Assembly (NCBI RefSeq): GCF_001428895.1
Contig: NZ_LMJA01000006.1
Location: forward strand, 30,805-94,804
DNA from: Mycobacterium sp. Root265
Lineage (GTDB): Bacteria > Actinomycetota > Actinomycetes > Mycobacteriales > Mycobacteriaceae
Direction of reading: 5' to 3'
Length of the DNA stretch: 64,000 nt
Below the pieces are notes generated by a model. That model was not told where the DNA came from. It saw only the letters and a program-made list of their open reading frames with translations, and did no database searches. Made by a program: the position numbers and the translations under genes. Below, piece by piece: positions 36,476 to 45,827 of this stretch. How positions within the stretch are numbered: position 1 is the first letter of the stretch; each line of letters opens with the position of its first letter.

Positions 36476-38146
36476 ATGGACGCAAAGGAAGTATTGGTCA
36501 TTAAGAACACGAGCTGGAGCCGCAGCCTCGCCGGGCAGTTCCTGGCGTTTCAGCTGGTCGTCGTGGCGGTGGTGCTCGTCGCCGTGGCCGCGGTGTCGGT
36601 GGCGCAGTCGACCAGCGAGTTCCGCGAGGTGCGCGGTCTGCGGATGATCGCCGTCGCCGAGAACATGGCGTCGACCCCGATCGTGCGGGACCGGTTCTCC
36701 GACCCGTTCGCCGAGAAATTTCTGGCGCCCGAGGTCGACCGGGCGGTGGCGCTGTCCGGCGCGAGCCTGGCCGAGATCCTCGGCCCCGACGGCACGGTGC
36801 GGGCCTCCTCGGATCCGTCCCGCATCGGGGCGCAGACCGATCTGGGTCCCAGCCGGGCCGACGAGGGCCGGGCCTGGTTCGGTGACGCCGACGTGGCCGG
36901 GGTACACAGCCTCATCGGGCAGGTCCCGATCCTGTCCAGCGACGGCGAGGTGCTGGCGGTCGCCTCGGTCAGCGAGGGCTATCCCTCGGTGTGGCAGCTT
37001 TTCAGCGGCGCCGGCGAACGCCTGCTCATCTATCTGGGGCTGGGCGCCGTGCTCGGGATGGTGGCCTCGTGGTTGTTGTCGCGGCGGATCAAGCGGCACA
37101 CCCGCGGACTGGAGGTCGCCGAGATCGCCGGCCTGGCCGATCATCGGGAAGCACTGCTGCACAGCATCCGGGAGGGGGTGGTGGCGGTGAACACCGACGG
37201 GGAGATCACGGTGCTCAACGACAGCGCCCAGGAATTGCTGGGGGTCGGGGCCGACACCGTCGGCCGGCGCGCCGACGACATCGGCCTGGAGCAGGCCGTG
37301 GTGGATTTCCTGCTCTCCGGCGAAGGCGAGAATGATGTGGTGATCGCCACCGGCAGCCGGGTGCTGGCGCTCAACCGGCGCGCGGCCAGCAGCCAAGGCC
37401 GACGTATCGGTACGGTGACCACGATGCGCGACAGCACCGAACTGGCGGCCCTGCAGGCACAGTTGTCCTCCCACCGCAGTGTGACCGATACCCTTCGAGC
37501 CCAGACCCATGAGTTCGCCAATCAGCTGCACACCATCTCCGGGCTGGTCCAGCTGGGCGAGTTCGACGCGGTGCACGACCTGGTGGGCACCCTGACCCGG
37601 CGCCGCGCCGAGATCAACGATGCTGTCACCCAACGGGTTTCCGACCCGGCGGTGGCGGCACTGCTGATCGCCAAGACATCGCTGGCCGCCGAGAGCGGGG
37701 TGACCCTGACGCTGGACAACGACAGCCATCTGCGCGCGCTGCCGCCGGCGCTGGCCACCGACGCGATCACCGTGCTGGGCAATCTGATCGACAATGCCGT
37801 CGACGTCTCGGTGGGCTCCGAGCGCGCCCAGGTCACCGTCCGCGTCGATGACGCCGACGGCCTGCTGATGGCGGTGACCGATTCGGGTCCCGGTGTGCCG
37901 CAGGAGCTTCGGGAACTGGTGTTCGCCCGCGGTGTCACCTCCAAGCCCGAGGGCCCGGGTGGGCCGGCAGAGAAACGCGGTATCGGGTTGGCCCTGGTTC
38001 GGCTGGTGACCGCCCAGCACGGCGGGCACGCCGAGATCGACGACGCACCCGGCGGCGGGGCGTCGTTCGTGGTGCGGTTGCCGGAGTCGGCACTGGCGGC
38101 GGGGCGAGCGGAGCGACGCGGAAGCAGCGAGTCAGCCCGTGCGTGA
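36476..38146 (+). CDS. CitA/DcuS-type sensor histidine kinase
   Basis: 556 residues from the ATG at 36476, with AGGT 7 nt upstream; a GTG at 36458 inside the palindrome is the alternative. TM1 (~22-42) and TM2 (~180-200) flank an extracytoplasmic PAS-like sensor. A cytoplasmic PAS domain (~225-320) follows, then the family dimerisation motif THEFANQLHTISGL with phosphoacceptor His345. The ATPase domain has NLIDNAVDVS and DSGPGVPQELRELVFARGVTSK. Such kinases detect di- or tricarboxylates. Its partner regulator overlaps its end by 8 bp, and tctCBA, the likely target, is divergent. Confidence 0.92.
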   Translation: MDAKEVLVIKNTSWSRSLAGQFLAFQLVVVAVVLVAVAAVSVAQSTSEFREVRGLRMIAVAENMASTPIVRDRFSDPFAEKFLAPEVDRAVALSGASLAEILGPDGTVRASSDPSRIGAQTDLGPSRADEGRAWFGDADVAGVHSLIGQVPILSSDGEVLAVASVSEGYPSVWQLFSGAGERLLIYLGLGAVLGMVASWLLSRRIKRHTRGLEVAEIAGLADHREALLHSIREGVVAVNTDGEITVLNDSAQELLGVGADTVGRRADDIGLEQAVVDFLLSGEGENDVVIATGSRVLALNRRAASSQGRRIGTVTTMRDSTELAALQAQLSSHRSVTDTLRAQTHEFANQLHTISGLVQLGEFDAVHDLVGTLTRRRAEINDAVTQRVSDPAVAALLIAKTSLAAESGVTLTLDNDSHLRALPPALATDAITVLGNLIDNAVDVSVGSERAQVTVRVDDADGLLMAVTDSGPGVPQELRELVFARGVTSKPEGPGGPAEKRGIGLALVRLVTAQHGGHAEIDDAPGGGASFVVRLPESALAAGRAERRGSSESARA

Positions 38147-38807
38147 TGTGCTGATCGTCGACGACGATTTCATGGTGGCCGAGATCCACCGCCGCTTCGT
38201 GGAGCGCATCGAGGGCTTCCAGCCGGTGGCGGTGGCCCGCACCGGCGCGGAAGCGCTCGCGGCGGCAGCAGCTCACCGTCCGCAGCTGATCCTGCTGGAT
38301 GTGTACCTGCCCGATATGACGGGTCTGGAGGTGCTGCACCGGCTGCGCGCCGAAGGCGATCGCGTCGGCGTCATCATGATCACCGCCGCCCGCGAACTCG
38401 ACACCGTCCGAGGCGCGCTCGACGGCGGCGCGGCCGACTATCTGATCAAACCGTTCGAGTTCGACCAGTTGGCGGCCAAGCTGGCCGCGTTCGCAGCCCG
38501 CGCCGACGCGCTGGCCTCCGACCGAGGGGCGGACCAGTCGATGATCGACGCACTGTTCGGCGGCCCCGCCGCCGCTGCCGCACCGGACGCCCTGCCCAAG
38601 GGGCTGGGCGCCGAGACGGGACGGTTGGTGCTCGACGCGGTACGCACGGCCGACGAGGTGTCGGCCGCAGAATGCGCCGACCTGGTCGGTATCTCACGGG
38701 TGAGCGCCCGGCGCTACCTGGAGCATTATCTGGCCGCCGGGGTGCTGGAACTGCGTCTGCAGTACGGGGCGGGCCGCCCGGAGCGCCGTTACCGCACCGC
38801 GGGCTGA
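38139..38807 (+). CDS. CitB/DctR-type response regulator
   Basis: 222 residues from a GTG within the last codons of the kinase gene. The receiver domain (1-~120) has the acidic pocket DDDF, phosphoacceptor Asp54 in LILLDVYLPDMTG, and the conserved Lys in YLIKPFEFDQL. A linker rich in Ala follows. The C-terminal helix-turn-helix reads EVSAAECADLVGISRVSARRYLEHYLAAG, characteristic of the CitB branch, followed by RPERRYR. It should activate the divergent carboxylate transporter, possibly through the palindrome at 36456-36473 (inference). Confidence 0.93.
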   Translation: MRDVLIVDDDFMVAEIHRRFVERIEGFQPVAVARTGAEALAAAAAHRPQLILLDVYLPDMTGLEVLHRLRAEGDRVGVIMITAARELDTVRGALDGGAADYLIKPFEFDQLAAKLAAFAARADALASDRGADQSMIDALFGGPAAAAAPDALPKGLGAETGRLVLDAVRTADEVSAAECADLVGISRVSARRYLEHYLAAGVLELRLQYGAGRPERRYRTAG

Positions 38808-38862
38808 AACCGGGTACCGCTCTACTCGGTCGATCCCGGTCCGGGGGATCCACACTGGGCCC

Positions 38863-40092
38863 ATGACTGCTGCCGATACCACCGGCCGCGACGTCTTCGA
38901 CGCCGATCTGCCGACCCTGAGCTACGAACAGTTGCCGAGTTCCGCGGCAGCGCACGCCGCGATCGGTGCCGCGCACCGACAGGCGCCGATCGCCATCGGC
39001 GCGCACGGGCCGGAGATCCTGGACTACAACCTGGTGCGCGCGGTGCTGCGCGACGACCGGTTCCGGGTGCCCGAGGGGCTGTTCCTGGCCAACCAGGGCA
39101 TCACCTCGGGCCCGCTGTGGGATCGCGCGATCAGCAACCTGCTCAGCCTCCACGGGGCTCCGCACACCCGACTGCGCAAGCTGGTGGCGCGGGCGTTCAC
39201 CCCGAAATCGGCGGCCCGCCTACGCCCCATCTGCGTGGAAGTCATCAACGATCTGATCGCCCGGACCGATGCCGGTCGCTGCGATATGGTCGCCGACATC
39301 GCCAGGCAGTACCCGATCCCGATCATCTGCGCGCTGCTGGGCGCACCCCGCGAGGACTGGGGACTGTTCTCCGCGTGGACCGATGACATCTTCAAGATGT
39401 TCAGCTGGAATCTCGGCGACCAGGCACCGGTCGTGGAACGCGCCTGGGATGCGCTGGACGGCTATGTGGACGCCATGGTGCACCGACGCACGGAGACGCT
39501 CACCGATGACCTGTTGTCGGATCTGATCCGCGCCGAATGCGACGGTGACCGGCTGACCCACACCGAGCTGCTGATGCTGGCCGGCGGCATCCTGATCGCA
39601 GGCACCGACACCACCCGCAATCAGCTCGCGGCCGCGGTGCAGGTGCTGTGCGAGCATCCCCAGCAGTGGTCGCTGCTGGCGGGCCATCCGGAACTGGCCG
39701 CGCACGCCGTCGAAGAACTCATGCGCCACACACCGGTGGTCTTCAGCACCATCCGCGAGACCCTGCAGGATGTCGAACTGGCCGGCTACCTCATCCCGGC
39801 AGGCACCCTCGTGGTGGCCAATACCGCTGCCGCCAACCGGGATCCGGCCATCTACCCCGAGCCGGACCGGCTCGACATCACCAGGGAGGGCGCGCCGGCC
39901 ATGCTGACCTTCGGCGGCGGCGTGCACTACTGCCTGGGCGTGCATCTGGCCCGGCTCGAGCTGGTGGAGGCATTGGTGGCCATCACCCAGGCCATGCCGG
40001 ACGCACACATCGTCGGCGCGGTGCCGTGGCGTCCGCTCACCGGTATCAGCGGCCCGGCCGCCCTGCCCATGGAGTACGCCCTCGCCGGGTGA
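38863..40092 (+). CDS. Cytochrome P450
   Basis: 409 residues, the usual length of a soluble bacterial P450. The heme-binding loop is FGGGVHYCLGVHLAR with the axial Cys. The I-helix oxygen-activating motif is AGTDTTRNQ and the K-helix E-x-x-R is EELMRHTP. It presumably inserts oxygen into a small hydrophobic substrate using a ferredoxin and reductase encoded elsewhere; none is adjacent. It starts 55 bp after the response regulator and is probably separately transcribed. It lies about 9 kb from the polyketide synthase, beyond unrelated transport genes, so it is not assigned to that cluster. Confidence 0.95.
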   Translation: MTAADTTGRDVFDADLPTLSYEQLPSSAAAHAAIGAAHRQAPIAIGAHGPEILDYNLVRAVLRDDRFRVPEGLFLANQGITSGPLWDRAISNLLSLHGAPHTRLRKLVARAFTPKSAARLRPICVEVINDLIARTDAGRCDMVADIARQYPIPIICALLGAPREDWGLFSAWTDDIFKMFSWNLGDQAPVVERAWDALDGYVDAMVHRRTETLTDDLLSDLIRAECDGDRLTHTELLMLAGGILIAGTDTTRNQLAAAVQVLCEHPQQWSLLAGHPELAAHAVEELMRHTPVVFSTIRETLQDVELAGYLIPAGTLVVANTAAANRDPAIYPEPDRLDITREGAPAMLTFGGGVHYCLGVHLARLELVEALVAITQAMPDAHIVGAVPWRPLTGISGPAALPMEYALAG

Positions 40093-40138
40093 CAACCATA
40101 AGCCGATGCTGCAGGCAGCGGTGTGCCACGATCCGCGG

Positions 40139-41374
40139 ATGACGGCTACCCGGCGTGCCCTCGGGGCACTGCTCACCCTTGTCGTGTTGACCGGGTGCTC
40201 GGCAGGGGCGGGCGAATCACCCGGCCCGGCGCGCAACGATCCCGCCGTGGCCGACGCGGTGACCCGCATCGTGGAGGCGGTGATGGCCCGGGGCCACCTC
40301 AAGGCCGTCATCATCCGGGTCACCGAGGACGGACAGGAGGTCCTGACCCGCGCCTTCGGTGAGTCCATGACGGGCGTGCCCGCCACCCCCACCATGCACT
40401 TCCGCAACGGCGCGGTGGCGATCTCCTATGTGGCCACGTTGCTGCTGAAGCTGGTCGAGCAGGGCACGGTGAGCCTCGATGACACGCTGTCGACCTGGCT
40501 GCCCGACACCCCGCACGCCGACCAGGCGACCCTGGGCCAGCTCGCCCAGATGACCTCCGGGTACGCCGACTACGTGATCGGTAACGAGGAATTTCAGAAA
40601 GCCTTCTACGACAATCCCTTCCGACGATGGGAACCCGAGGATCTGCTGCGGTTCGCGACCGCCAAGCCGCTGCACTACCCGCCCGGCACCAACTGGAATT
40701 ACGCCCACACCAACTACGTGCTGCTCGGGCTGGCACTGGAGAAGGCGACCGGGCGCGCTATGGCGGACCTGCTCGACGATGAGGTGCTCGGCCCGCTCGG
40801 ACTGACGAACACCGCCAACTCGTTCACCGCCGAGATTCCCGCGCCCGCGCTGCACGCCTTCACCTCCGAGCGCCGGGAGACGCTCGGCATTGCCAGCGGC
40901 ACAGCGTTTTACGAGGAATCCACCTTCTGGAACCCGTCCTGGACGATCACACACGGAGCCGTGCAGACCACGAACATCTACGACATGGAAGCCGGCGCCG
41001 CCGCCATCGGCTCGGGCAGGCTGCTGACCCGCGAGTCCTATCAGACGATGACCGCACCGGACCTGCGCGGAAAGACCACAACCCTGCCGGGCTGCCCCAC
41101 CTGCGCGCCGCAGACCGAGGGCTACACCTACGGGCTCGGCATCGTCATCTCCGGTGGCTGGCTGCTGCAGAACCCGTTGTTCGCCGGGCAGGCCGGCGTC
41201 GCCGCGTACCTGCCTTCGAAGAAGATCGCGATCGCCATCGCGCTCACCTATCTGCCCGACGCGTTCGACGACACCGGCGGCTACCCCAACGAGGCCGAGA
41301 CGCTGTTCCGCACGGTGGGCGCCGAGCTCGCTCCCGACGACGCTCCCCCGACACCACCGGGTACTCCGAAGTAG
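40139..41374 (+). CDS. Beta-lactamase/D-Ala-D-Ala peptidase-like lipoprotein lacking catalytic residues
   Basis: 411 residues from the ATG at 40139 (MTATRRALG), with lipobox LTGC (Cys20). The fold signals are clear: FRNGAVAISYVATLLLKLVEQGTVSLDDTL, LGQLAQMTSGY and NWNYAHTNYVLLGLALEKATG. However, where active members have G-S-x-x-K the sequence has G-A92-V-A-I95, so nucleophile and general base are both gone. The Y-x-N motif reads Y188-A-H190. It is therefore probably a ligand-binding or scaffolding pseudoenzyme on the cell surface. It lies 46 bp after the P450 and 9 bp before the amidotransferase gene. Confidence 0.85.
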   Translation: MTATRRALGALLTLVVLTGCSAGAGESPGPARNDPAVADAVTRIVEAVMARGHLKAVIIRVTEDGQEVLTRAFGESMTGVPATPTMHFRNGAVAISYVATLLLKLVEQGTVSLDDTLSTWLPDTPHADQATLGQLAQMTSGYADYVIGNEEFQKAFYDNPFRRWEPEDLLRFATAKPLHYPPGTNWNYAHTNYVLLGLALEKATGRAMADLLDDEVLGPLGLTNTANSFTAEIPAPALHAFTSERRETLGIASGTAFYEESTFWNPSWTITHGAVQTTNIYDMEAGAAAIGSGRLLTRESYQTMTAPDLRGKTTTLPGCPTCAPQTEGYTYGLGIVISGGWLLQNPLFAGQAGVAAYLPSKKIAIAIALTYLPDAFDDTGGYPNEAETLFRTVGAELAPDDAPPTPPGTPK

Positions 41375-41383
41375 ATTTGTCGG

Positions 41384-42112
41384 GTGGCACCGACAGTTCT
41401 GTTCCTCTACAACGACCCCATCGCGACCGAGGCGATGCTCGGCGAGGCATTCACCGACGCCGGCTACGACGTGCAGACCTTCGAAGTCGTGCCGTTGTCG
41501 CGGACCGCCGACCCGGCGGTGGCCGTCAGCTTTCCCGACCCCACCGCCTTCGACGTCATCGTTCCGCTGGGAGCACGCTGGCCGGTGTACGACGAGGCGC
41601 TGAAGTCCACTTGGGTCGGCGCGGAGACCGAACTGGTCCGCGAGGCCGCGGTCGCGGGCATCCCCACCCTCGGCGTCTGCTTCGGCGGGCAGCTGCTGGC
41701 GCAGGCCTTCGGCGGCAGTGTCTTCCGCTCGGAGACCCCCGAGATCGGCTGGTACGAACTGGAATCCGATCAGCATGAGGTGATCCCGGCAGGCCCGTGG
41801 TTCGAATGGCATTTCGACCGCTGGACGCTACCTCCGGGTGCCACCGAGATCGGGCGGACCCCGGGCGCATCCCAGGCCTTCACACTCGGCCGGTCGGTGG
41901 GGTTGCAGTTCCACCCCGAACTGGATCCGGCCCTGCTCGAACTCTGGCTCGATGATGACCGCGAGGCCGGGGAGGCCACGCTGGCCGGCCGCACCCACGA
42001 CGAATTACGCGCCCGCACAGCCGAATTACACGACGACGCGGCGCGGCGGATCAGACGCCTGGTCCGAGGGTTCCTGACCTATACGGCCCGTCAGCCGTGC
42101 CCCAGTTCGTGA
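41384..42112 (+). CDS. Class I glutamine amidotransferase-like protein
   Basis: 242 residues from a GTG start. The catalytic triad is recognisable: Cys in PTLGVCFGGQLLAQAFGG, and His and Glu in GLQFHPELD. There is no synthetase domain, so it resembles stand-alone GATase1 proteins annotated as GMP-synthase-like; the acceptor is unknown. A C-terminal helical tail (~190-242) is charged. The last 22 bp overlap the convergent epimerase gene. It is probably co-transcribed with the preceding lipoprotein gene. Confidence 0.88.
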   Translation: MAPTVLFLYNDPIATEAMLGEAFTDAGYDVQTFEVVPLSRTADPAVAVSFPDPTAFDVIVPLGARWPVYDEALKSTWVGAETELVREAAVAGIPTLGVCFGGQLLAQAFGGSVFRSETPEIGWYELESDQHEVIPAGPWFEWHFDRWTLPPGATEIGRTPGASQAFTLGRSVGLQFHPELDPALLELWLDDDREAGEATLAGRTHDELRARTAELHDDAARRIRRLVRGFLTYTARQPCPSS

Positions 42113-43431
42113 GCCAACGCCGCGTCGATGACGGGGCGGCGGAAGGTGTGCCCCAGCCCGTTGAGCTTGGCCGGTATCACCCGCTGATCGGCTTCGGCGA
42201 GTTCCTGGGCGCCCTGCGCGCCCAGCAGTAGCTTCGGACCGAAAGAGGGCACCGGAAGCAGCGTCGGCCGGTGCAGCACCCTGCCCAGCGCGGCGGTGTA
42301 GTCGTTGTTGCGCACCGGTTCTGGCGCCACGGCGTTCACCGGCCCGGTCAGCCGGTCGTCATACAGCGCGCGATGGTAGACGTCGAGCAGATCGTCGATG
42401 CCGATCCAGGACAGCCACTGGGTGCCGCTGCCCAACCGGCCACCCAGACCGGCGGCGAACAGCGGGCGCATCAGTCGCAGGGTGCCGCCGCGCGCCGATT
42501 GCACTACACCGGTGCGCACGTTGACGACGCGCAGACCGGCGGCCGCGGCGGGCTCGGTCGCGGCCTCCCAGTCGGCCACCACCTCGGCGAGGAACCCGTC
42601 GCCCCGGGTGGCGTCCTCGGTGAGCAGCGAGTCGCCGCACGCGTATCCGTAATAGCCGACGGCCGAGGCACTGACGAAGATCTTCGGGCCGTCGACGACA
42701 CTCGCAGCGGCCTCGGCGAGCTTGCGGGTGGGCCCGATCCGGCTGTCCCGGATGGCCGCCCGGTGCGAGTCGGTGAACCGCCCCGCGATCGAGGCCCCGG
42801 CCAGGTGCACGACGGCGTCCACGCCGGCCAACAGGTCCGGAGCCGGGTTGTCCGGATCCCAGTGGCGCTCATCCGATCCCGCCGGTGTGCCACGCACCAG
42901 CCGGATGACCCGGTGAGCACCGGTGCTCAGGAACGCGGTCAGCGCATCACCGACCAGACCGCTGGCGCCGGTCACGGCGATCACCATCGGCGCCAGACCG
43001 GCCGCACGGTGCGCGGCGAGGTCCTCGGCCAGCTGGGTGTGCCGGTAAACGAACATCGGGCGCAACGCCGCCGCGGGCACCACCGCGTCGATCCGGTCGT
43101 ATACCCGGGTGCCGGCGCCCGCCTCGGCGTACTCGTGGGTGTGCCGCCAGGTGCCGATCACCCGGGCCGGCCAGGAGGCCGGGCCGTCGGTGGCGAGCGT
43201 GTCGACGAACCGGTGCGGCGGGTCGAACTCCGCGGGTTCGTGCTGGGCCACCCAGCGCAGTCCGCCGGGCAGCCCGAGTATGGCCTGTCCGTCGGCCAGC
43301 GAGTCGGTCTCGGCGATCACCGTCATCGGCTGCCACGGCGGTACCAGCCGCCGCATCGCCCCGGGCCGGGTGTGCCAGGCGAAGACCTCGTCAATCGGAT
43401 GGTCGACGATGCTGTCGTACTCGATACCCAT
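42091..43431 (-). CDS. TIGR01777/SDR39U1-type epimerase with N-terminal SRPBCC domain
   Basis: 446 residues from the ATG at 43431 (MGIEYDSIVDHP); the frame remains open upstream across the divergent gene, but GGAAG 4-5 nt before this ATG supports it. Residues ~1-145 are an SRPBCC (START-like) domain. The rest is an extended short-chain dehydrogenase with the NAD(P) motif VTGASGLVGDAL, VHLAGASIAGRFT, SASAVGYYG (catalytic Tyr region) and the C-terminal DUF1731 segment NAVAPEPVRNNDYTAALGR. The two-domain form is common in actinobacteria; the substrate is unknown, and a link to division in other phyla is only by family. Confidence 0.9.
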   Translation of the reverse strand: MGIEYDSIVDHPIDEVFAWHTRPGAMRRLVPPWQPMTVIAETDSLADGQAILGLPGGLRWVAQHEPAEFDPPHRFVDTLATDGPASWPARVIGTWRHTHEYAEAGAGTRVYDRIDAVVPAAALRPMFVYRHTQLAEDLAAHRAAGLAPMVIAVTGASGLVGDALTAFLSTGAHRVIRLVRGTPAGSDERHWDPDNPAPDLLAGVDAVVHLAGASIAGRFTDSHRAAIRDSRIGPTRKLAEAAASVVDGPKIFVSASAVGYYGYACGDSLLTEDATRGDGFLAEVVADWEAATEPAAAAGLRVVNVRTGVVQSARGGTLRLMRPLFAAGLGGRLGSGTQWLSWIGIDDLLDVYHRALYDDRLTGPVNAVAPEPVRNNDYTAALGRVLHRPTLLPVPSFGPKLLLGAQGAQELAEADQRVIPAKLNGLGHTFRRPVIDAALAHELGHG

Positions 43432-43482
43432 GGACTTCCGTTCCTGGTTGGACCCTGCGGGCCGGGGGGTACCCCAGATCCT

Positions 43483-44130
43483 GTGAACGAAACGGGCATC
43501 CGGTTTCCGAATCGACGCGCAGCGGGGCGCTCGCTGGCCACCGCGCTCGCGCATCACCGCGGCGCGACGGCGACCGTGGTGCTCGGTCTGGCCCGGGGCG
43601 GCGTCCCGGTCGGTTTCGAGGTCGCGGCCGCGCTCGGCCTTCCCTTCGATGCCTTTTTGGTCCGCAAGCTCGGCTTGCCGCACTGGCCCGAGCTGGCGAT
43701 GGGGGCATTGGCCACCGGCGGCGCGGTGGTGCGCAACGCGGATCTGATCCGCAGTCAGGCGATCACCGAGGACCAGCTGCAGGAGGTCATCGAAGCCGAG
43801 CGGGTGGAGTTGCGCCGCCGCGAGGCGGCCTACGGTGTCCAGCAGGCACCGGATCTGGCCGGACGCACCGTGATTCTGGTCGACGACGGCATCGCCACCG
43901 GCGCGAGCATGCTCGCCGCGGTCCGGGCCGTTCGCGCGGCGGGGGCCGCCGCCGTGGTGGTGGCGGTGCCGGTGGCATCCCGCACGGCATGCCACCTGAT
44001 CGATGACGAGGTCGACGAGTTGATCTGTGTCGATGCCCCGCCGGACTTCCGCGCGGTGGGGCAGGCCTACGACGATTTCACCCAGACCAGCGACGACGAG
44101 GTACGCGCGCTACTGGCCGGACACCGCTAG
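43483..44130 (+). CDS. Phosphoribosyltransferase-family protein
   Basis: 215 residues from a GTG at 43483 (VNETGIRFPNRR); the longer open frame upstream is antisense to the epimerase gene. The PRPP-binding loop is VILVDDGIATGASMLAAVRA, the family hallmark, and VLGLARGGVPVGFEVA is the conserved N-terminal substrate loop. These stand-alone predicted phosphoribosyltransferases occur widely and have no settled substrate. It diverges from the epimerase 51 bp away and overlaps the convergent membrane protein gene by 4 bp. Confidence 0.9.
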   Translation: MNETGIRFPNRRAAGRSLATALAHHRGATATVVLGLARGGVPVGFEVAAALGLPFDAFLVRKLGLPHWPELAMGALATGGAVVRNADLIRSQAITEDQLQEVIEAERVELRRREAAYGVQQAPDLAGRTVILVDDGIATGASMLAAVRAVRAAGAAAVVVAVPVASRTACHLIDDEVDELICVDAPPDFRAVGQAYDDFTQTSDDEVRALLAGHR

Positions 44131-44501
44131 CTCTTCGGGGTGTCCTCGGGGTCGGGCGAGATCTCGACGGCGCCGCCGGACTCGTTGTCGTTGTCGTCGG
44201 CGTCGGTGACCCCGGCGACCTCGGTATCAGCGTCCACGGCCTCGGAGTCGTGGCGATCGGGCTCTGTCACTTCCGGCTCCTCGGGATAGTCCTGGACACC
44301 TTGCTCGTCCTCGTCCGCATCGGCGGCATCGACGTCGGGGTCGCCGTCGCGCCGGGAACGCAGCGCATCGGCGATGAGCAACAACACGCCGATGACGCTG
44401 GCCCCGATGCAGACCCAGGCGATCAGCTCATTGCTGGTGACGACGGCGGCCACCAGGGCGACCAGACCGATGACAGCTAGAACGAGCGCGATGATCAGCA
44501 T
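44127..44501 (-). CDS. Small two-helix membrane protein with acidic tail
   Basis: 124 residues. Two hydrophobic helices (~2-20 and ~27-46) are followed by a basic stop (RSRRDG) and then ~70 residues dominated by Asp and Glu (DVDAADADEDEQGVQD and similar). By the positive-inside rule the acidic tail should be cytoplasmic. No family was recognised with confidence. It starts 28 bp downstream of wag31 on the same strand and may be read from that promoter, so a link to the cell pole or envelope is possible but unproven. Confidence 0.72.
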   Translation of the reverse strand: MLIIALVLAVIGLVALVAAVVTSNELIAWVCIGASVIGVLLLIADALRSRRDGDPDVDAADADEDEQGVQDYPEEPEVTEPDRHDSEAVDADTEVAGVTDADDNDNESGGAVEISPDPEDTPKS

Positions 44502-44529
44502 GGGACGAACTTAACCGGTGCTGAGCCGG

Positions 44530-45360
44530 TCAGTTGTTACCCCGGTTGAACTGGTTGAAGCCGCCACCCTCGTTACCGGCAGCGGAATCGACCGGTGCCG
44601 CCGAACCACGCTGGCCCAGCTCTTCGAGCTGAGATTCCAGGTAGGTCTTGAGGCGGGTGCGGTACTCGCGCTCGAAGGTGCGCAGCTGCTCGAGGCGACC
44701 TTCCAGCACGGTGCGCTGCTGGTTGATGGTGCCCATGATCTCCGAGTGCTTGCGCTCGGCGTCGGCCTGCAGGGCGTCGGCCTTCTCCTGCGCCTGACGC
44801 AACTGCGTCTCGGAGCGGGTCTGGGCATCGGACAGCAGGGCGTCGGCCTTGGCGCGAGCGTCCGCCACAGTCGTCTCGGCGGTGCTGCGCGCCTCGCTGA
44901 CCAGGGCGTCGGCCTGGGCGCGGGCATCGGCGAGCAGCTTGTCCGACTCGGCCTTGGCCGTGCCGGTCAGGCGGTCCGCGGTGTCCTGGGCCAGGCTGAG
45001 CACCTTGGCCGCCCGCAGATGCGAATCCTCGGAGACCGGGGCCTGCTGCGCCACCGGTGCGACGGGCGCGGGGGCCTCGTACACCGGCTGGACCGGCTCG
45101 GGCTCCGGCTCGGGCTGCGGGGCCTGATAGGGCGGGATCGTCTGAGTCGCCTGGATGCCGCCGCCGGAACGTGCACCGGCCAGCTCCGAGTCGAGCTCGG
45201 ACACCCGCTGACGCAGGTCGGCATTCTCCTCGATGAGCCTGGTCAGCTCGTTCTCGACCAGGTCGAGGAAGGCGTCTACCTCGTCCTCGTTGTAGCCGCG
45301 CTTGCCGATCGGCGGCTTACTGAATGCGACGTTGTGAACGTCGGCTGGAGTGAGCGGCAT
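44530..45360 (-). CDS. wag31: Polar growth organiser DivIVA/Wag31
   Basis: 276 residues from the ATG at 45360 ([17 protein letters not shown]), with a GGGGG ribosome-binding site 7 nt upstream; an in-frame start 30 bp earlier is not conserved. The N-terminal DivIVA lipid-binding domain ([21 protein letters not shown]) is nearly invariant in mycobacteria. A variable Pro-rich linker (~75-112) includes a Thr (Thr72) equivalent in position to the phosphorylated Thr73 of M. tuberculosis. A long coiled coil follows, ending in [21 protein letters not shown]. It recruits the elongation machinery to the poles and is essential in relatives. Confidence 0.97.
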   Translation of the reverse strand: MPLTPADVHNVAFSKPPIGKRGYNEDEVDAFLDLVENELTRLIEENADLRQRVSELDSELAGARSGGGIQATQTIPPYQAPQPEPEPEPVQPVYEAPAPVAPVAQQAPVSEDSHLRAAKVLSLAQDTADRLTGTAKAESDKLLADARAQADALVSEARSTAETTVADARAKADALLSDAQTRSETQLRQAQEKADALQADAERKHSEIMGTINQQRTVLEGRLEQLRTFEREYRTRLKTYLESQLEELGQRGSAAPVDSAAGNEGGGFNQFNRGNN

Positions 45361-45524
45361 TGTCTGCCCCCTTGAAGTCTGGACCGTCAACCGGTTTCGA
45401 AGTGTAGAGCGTCAGTAGAAGTAACTGGCGTCCATCCTGTCACAGCAGACTCTACGGTTGCACCGGAGGCTCATAATTAAGAGCGAATTTCAATGTTCGG
45501 GGCGACATGCGGAGACGATCGCGG

Positions 45525-45827
45525 TCAGATCGTGGCGCTGGCAGCGGCACCGAATGCCAGCTGCATCCCGATGAACGCGACCAGCAACAACACCATGATC
45601 GACAGATCGAATCGCACCGCGCCGATGGTGAGCTGCGGGATGATCCGGCGCAGCAGCTTCACCGGCGGATCGGTGACGCTGAGGATGAGCTCGAGCACCA
45701 CCACGGTGGCACCCTTCGGCTGCCAGTCACGACTGAACGACCGGATGAATTCGACAACGACCCGGGCGATCAGCAGCAGCCAGAAGACGAACAGCACAAA
45801 ACCCAGGATTTGAAAGACCATCGACAA
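45525..45827 (-). CDS. YggT-family membrane protein
   Basis: 100 residues with two YggT membrane segments: ILGFVLFVFWLLLIARVVVEFI and FDLSIMVLLLVAFIGMQLAFG. Between them lies the conserved LILSVTDPPVKLLRRIIPQ element, close to the family pattern D-P-x-x-x-x-x-R-x-x-P. It sits in the conserved sepF-yggT-wag31 string. The function in mycobacteria is not established; position suggests division or polar growth. The flanking gaps of 164 bp (to wag31) and 145 bp (to sepF) leave room for promoters. Confidence 0.92.
   Translation of the reverse strand: MSMVFQILGFVLFVFWLLLIARVVVEFIRSFSRDWQPKGATVVVLELILSVTDPPVKLLRRIIPQLTIGAVRFDLSIMVLLLVAFIGMQLAFGAAASATI

Noticed and set aside
38863-40092. Cytochrome P450 as part of the polyketide cluster
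   Set aside because: It is separated by about 7.5 kb of stress-protein, carboxylate-transport and two-component genes on mixed strands; no sequence evidence links them.
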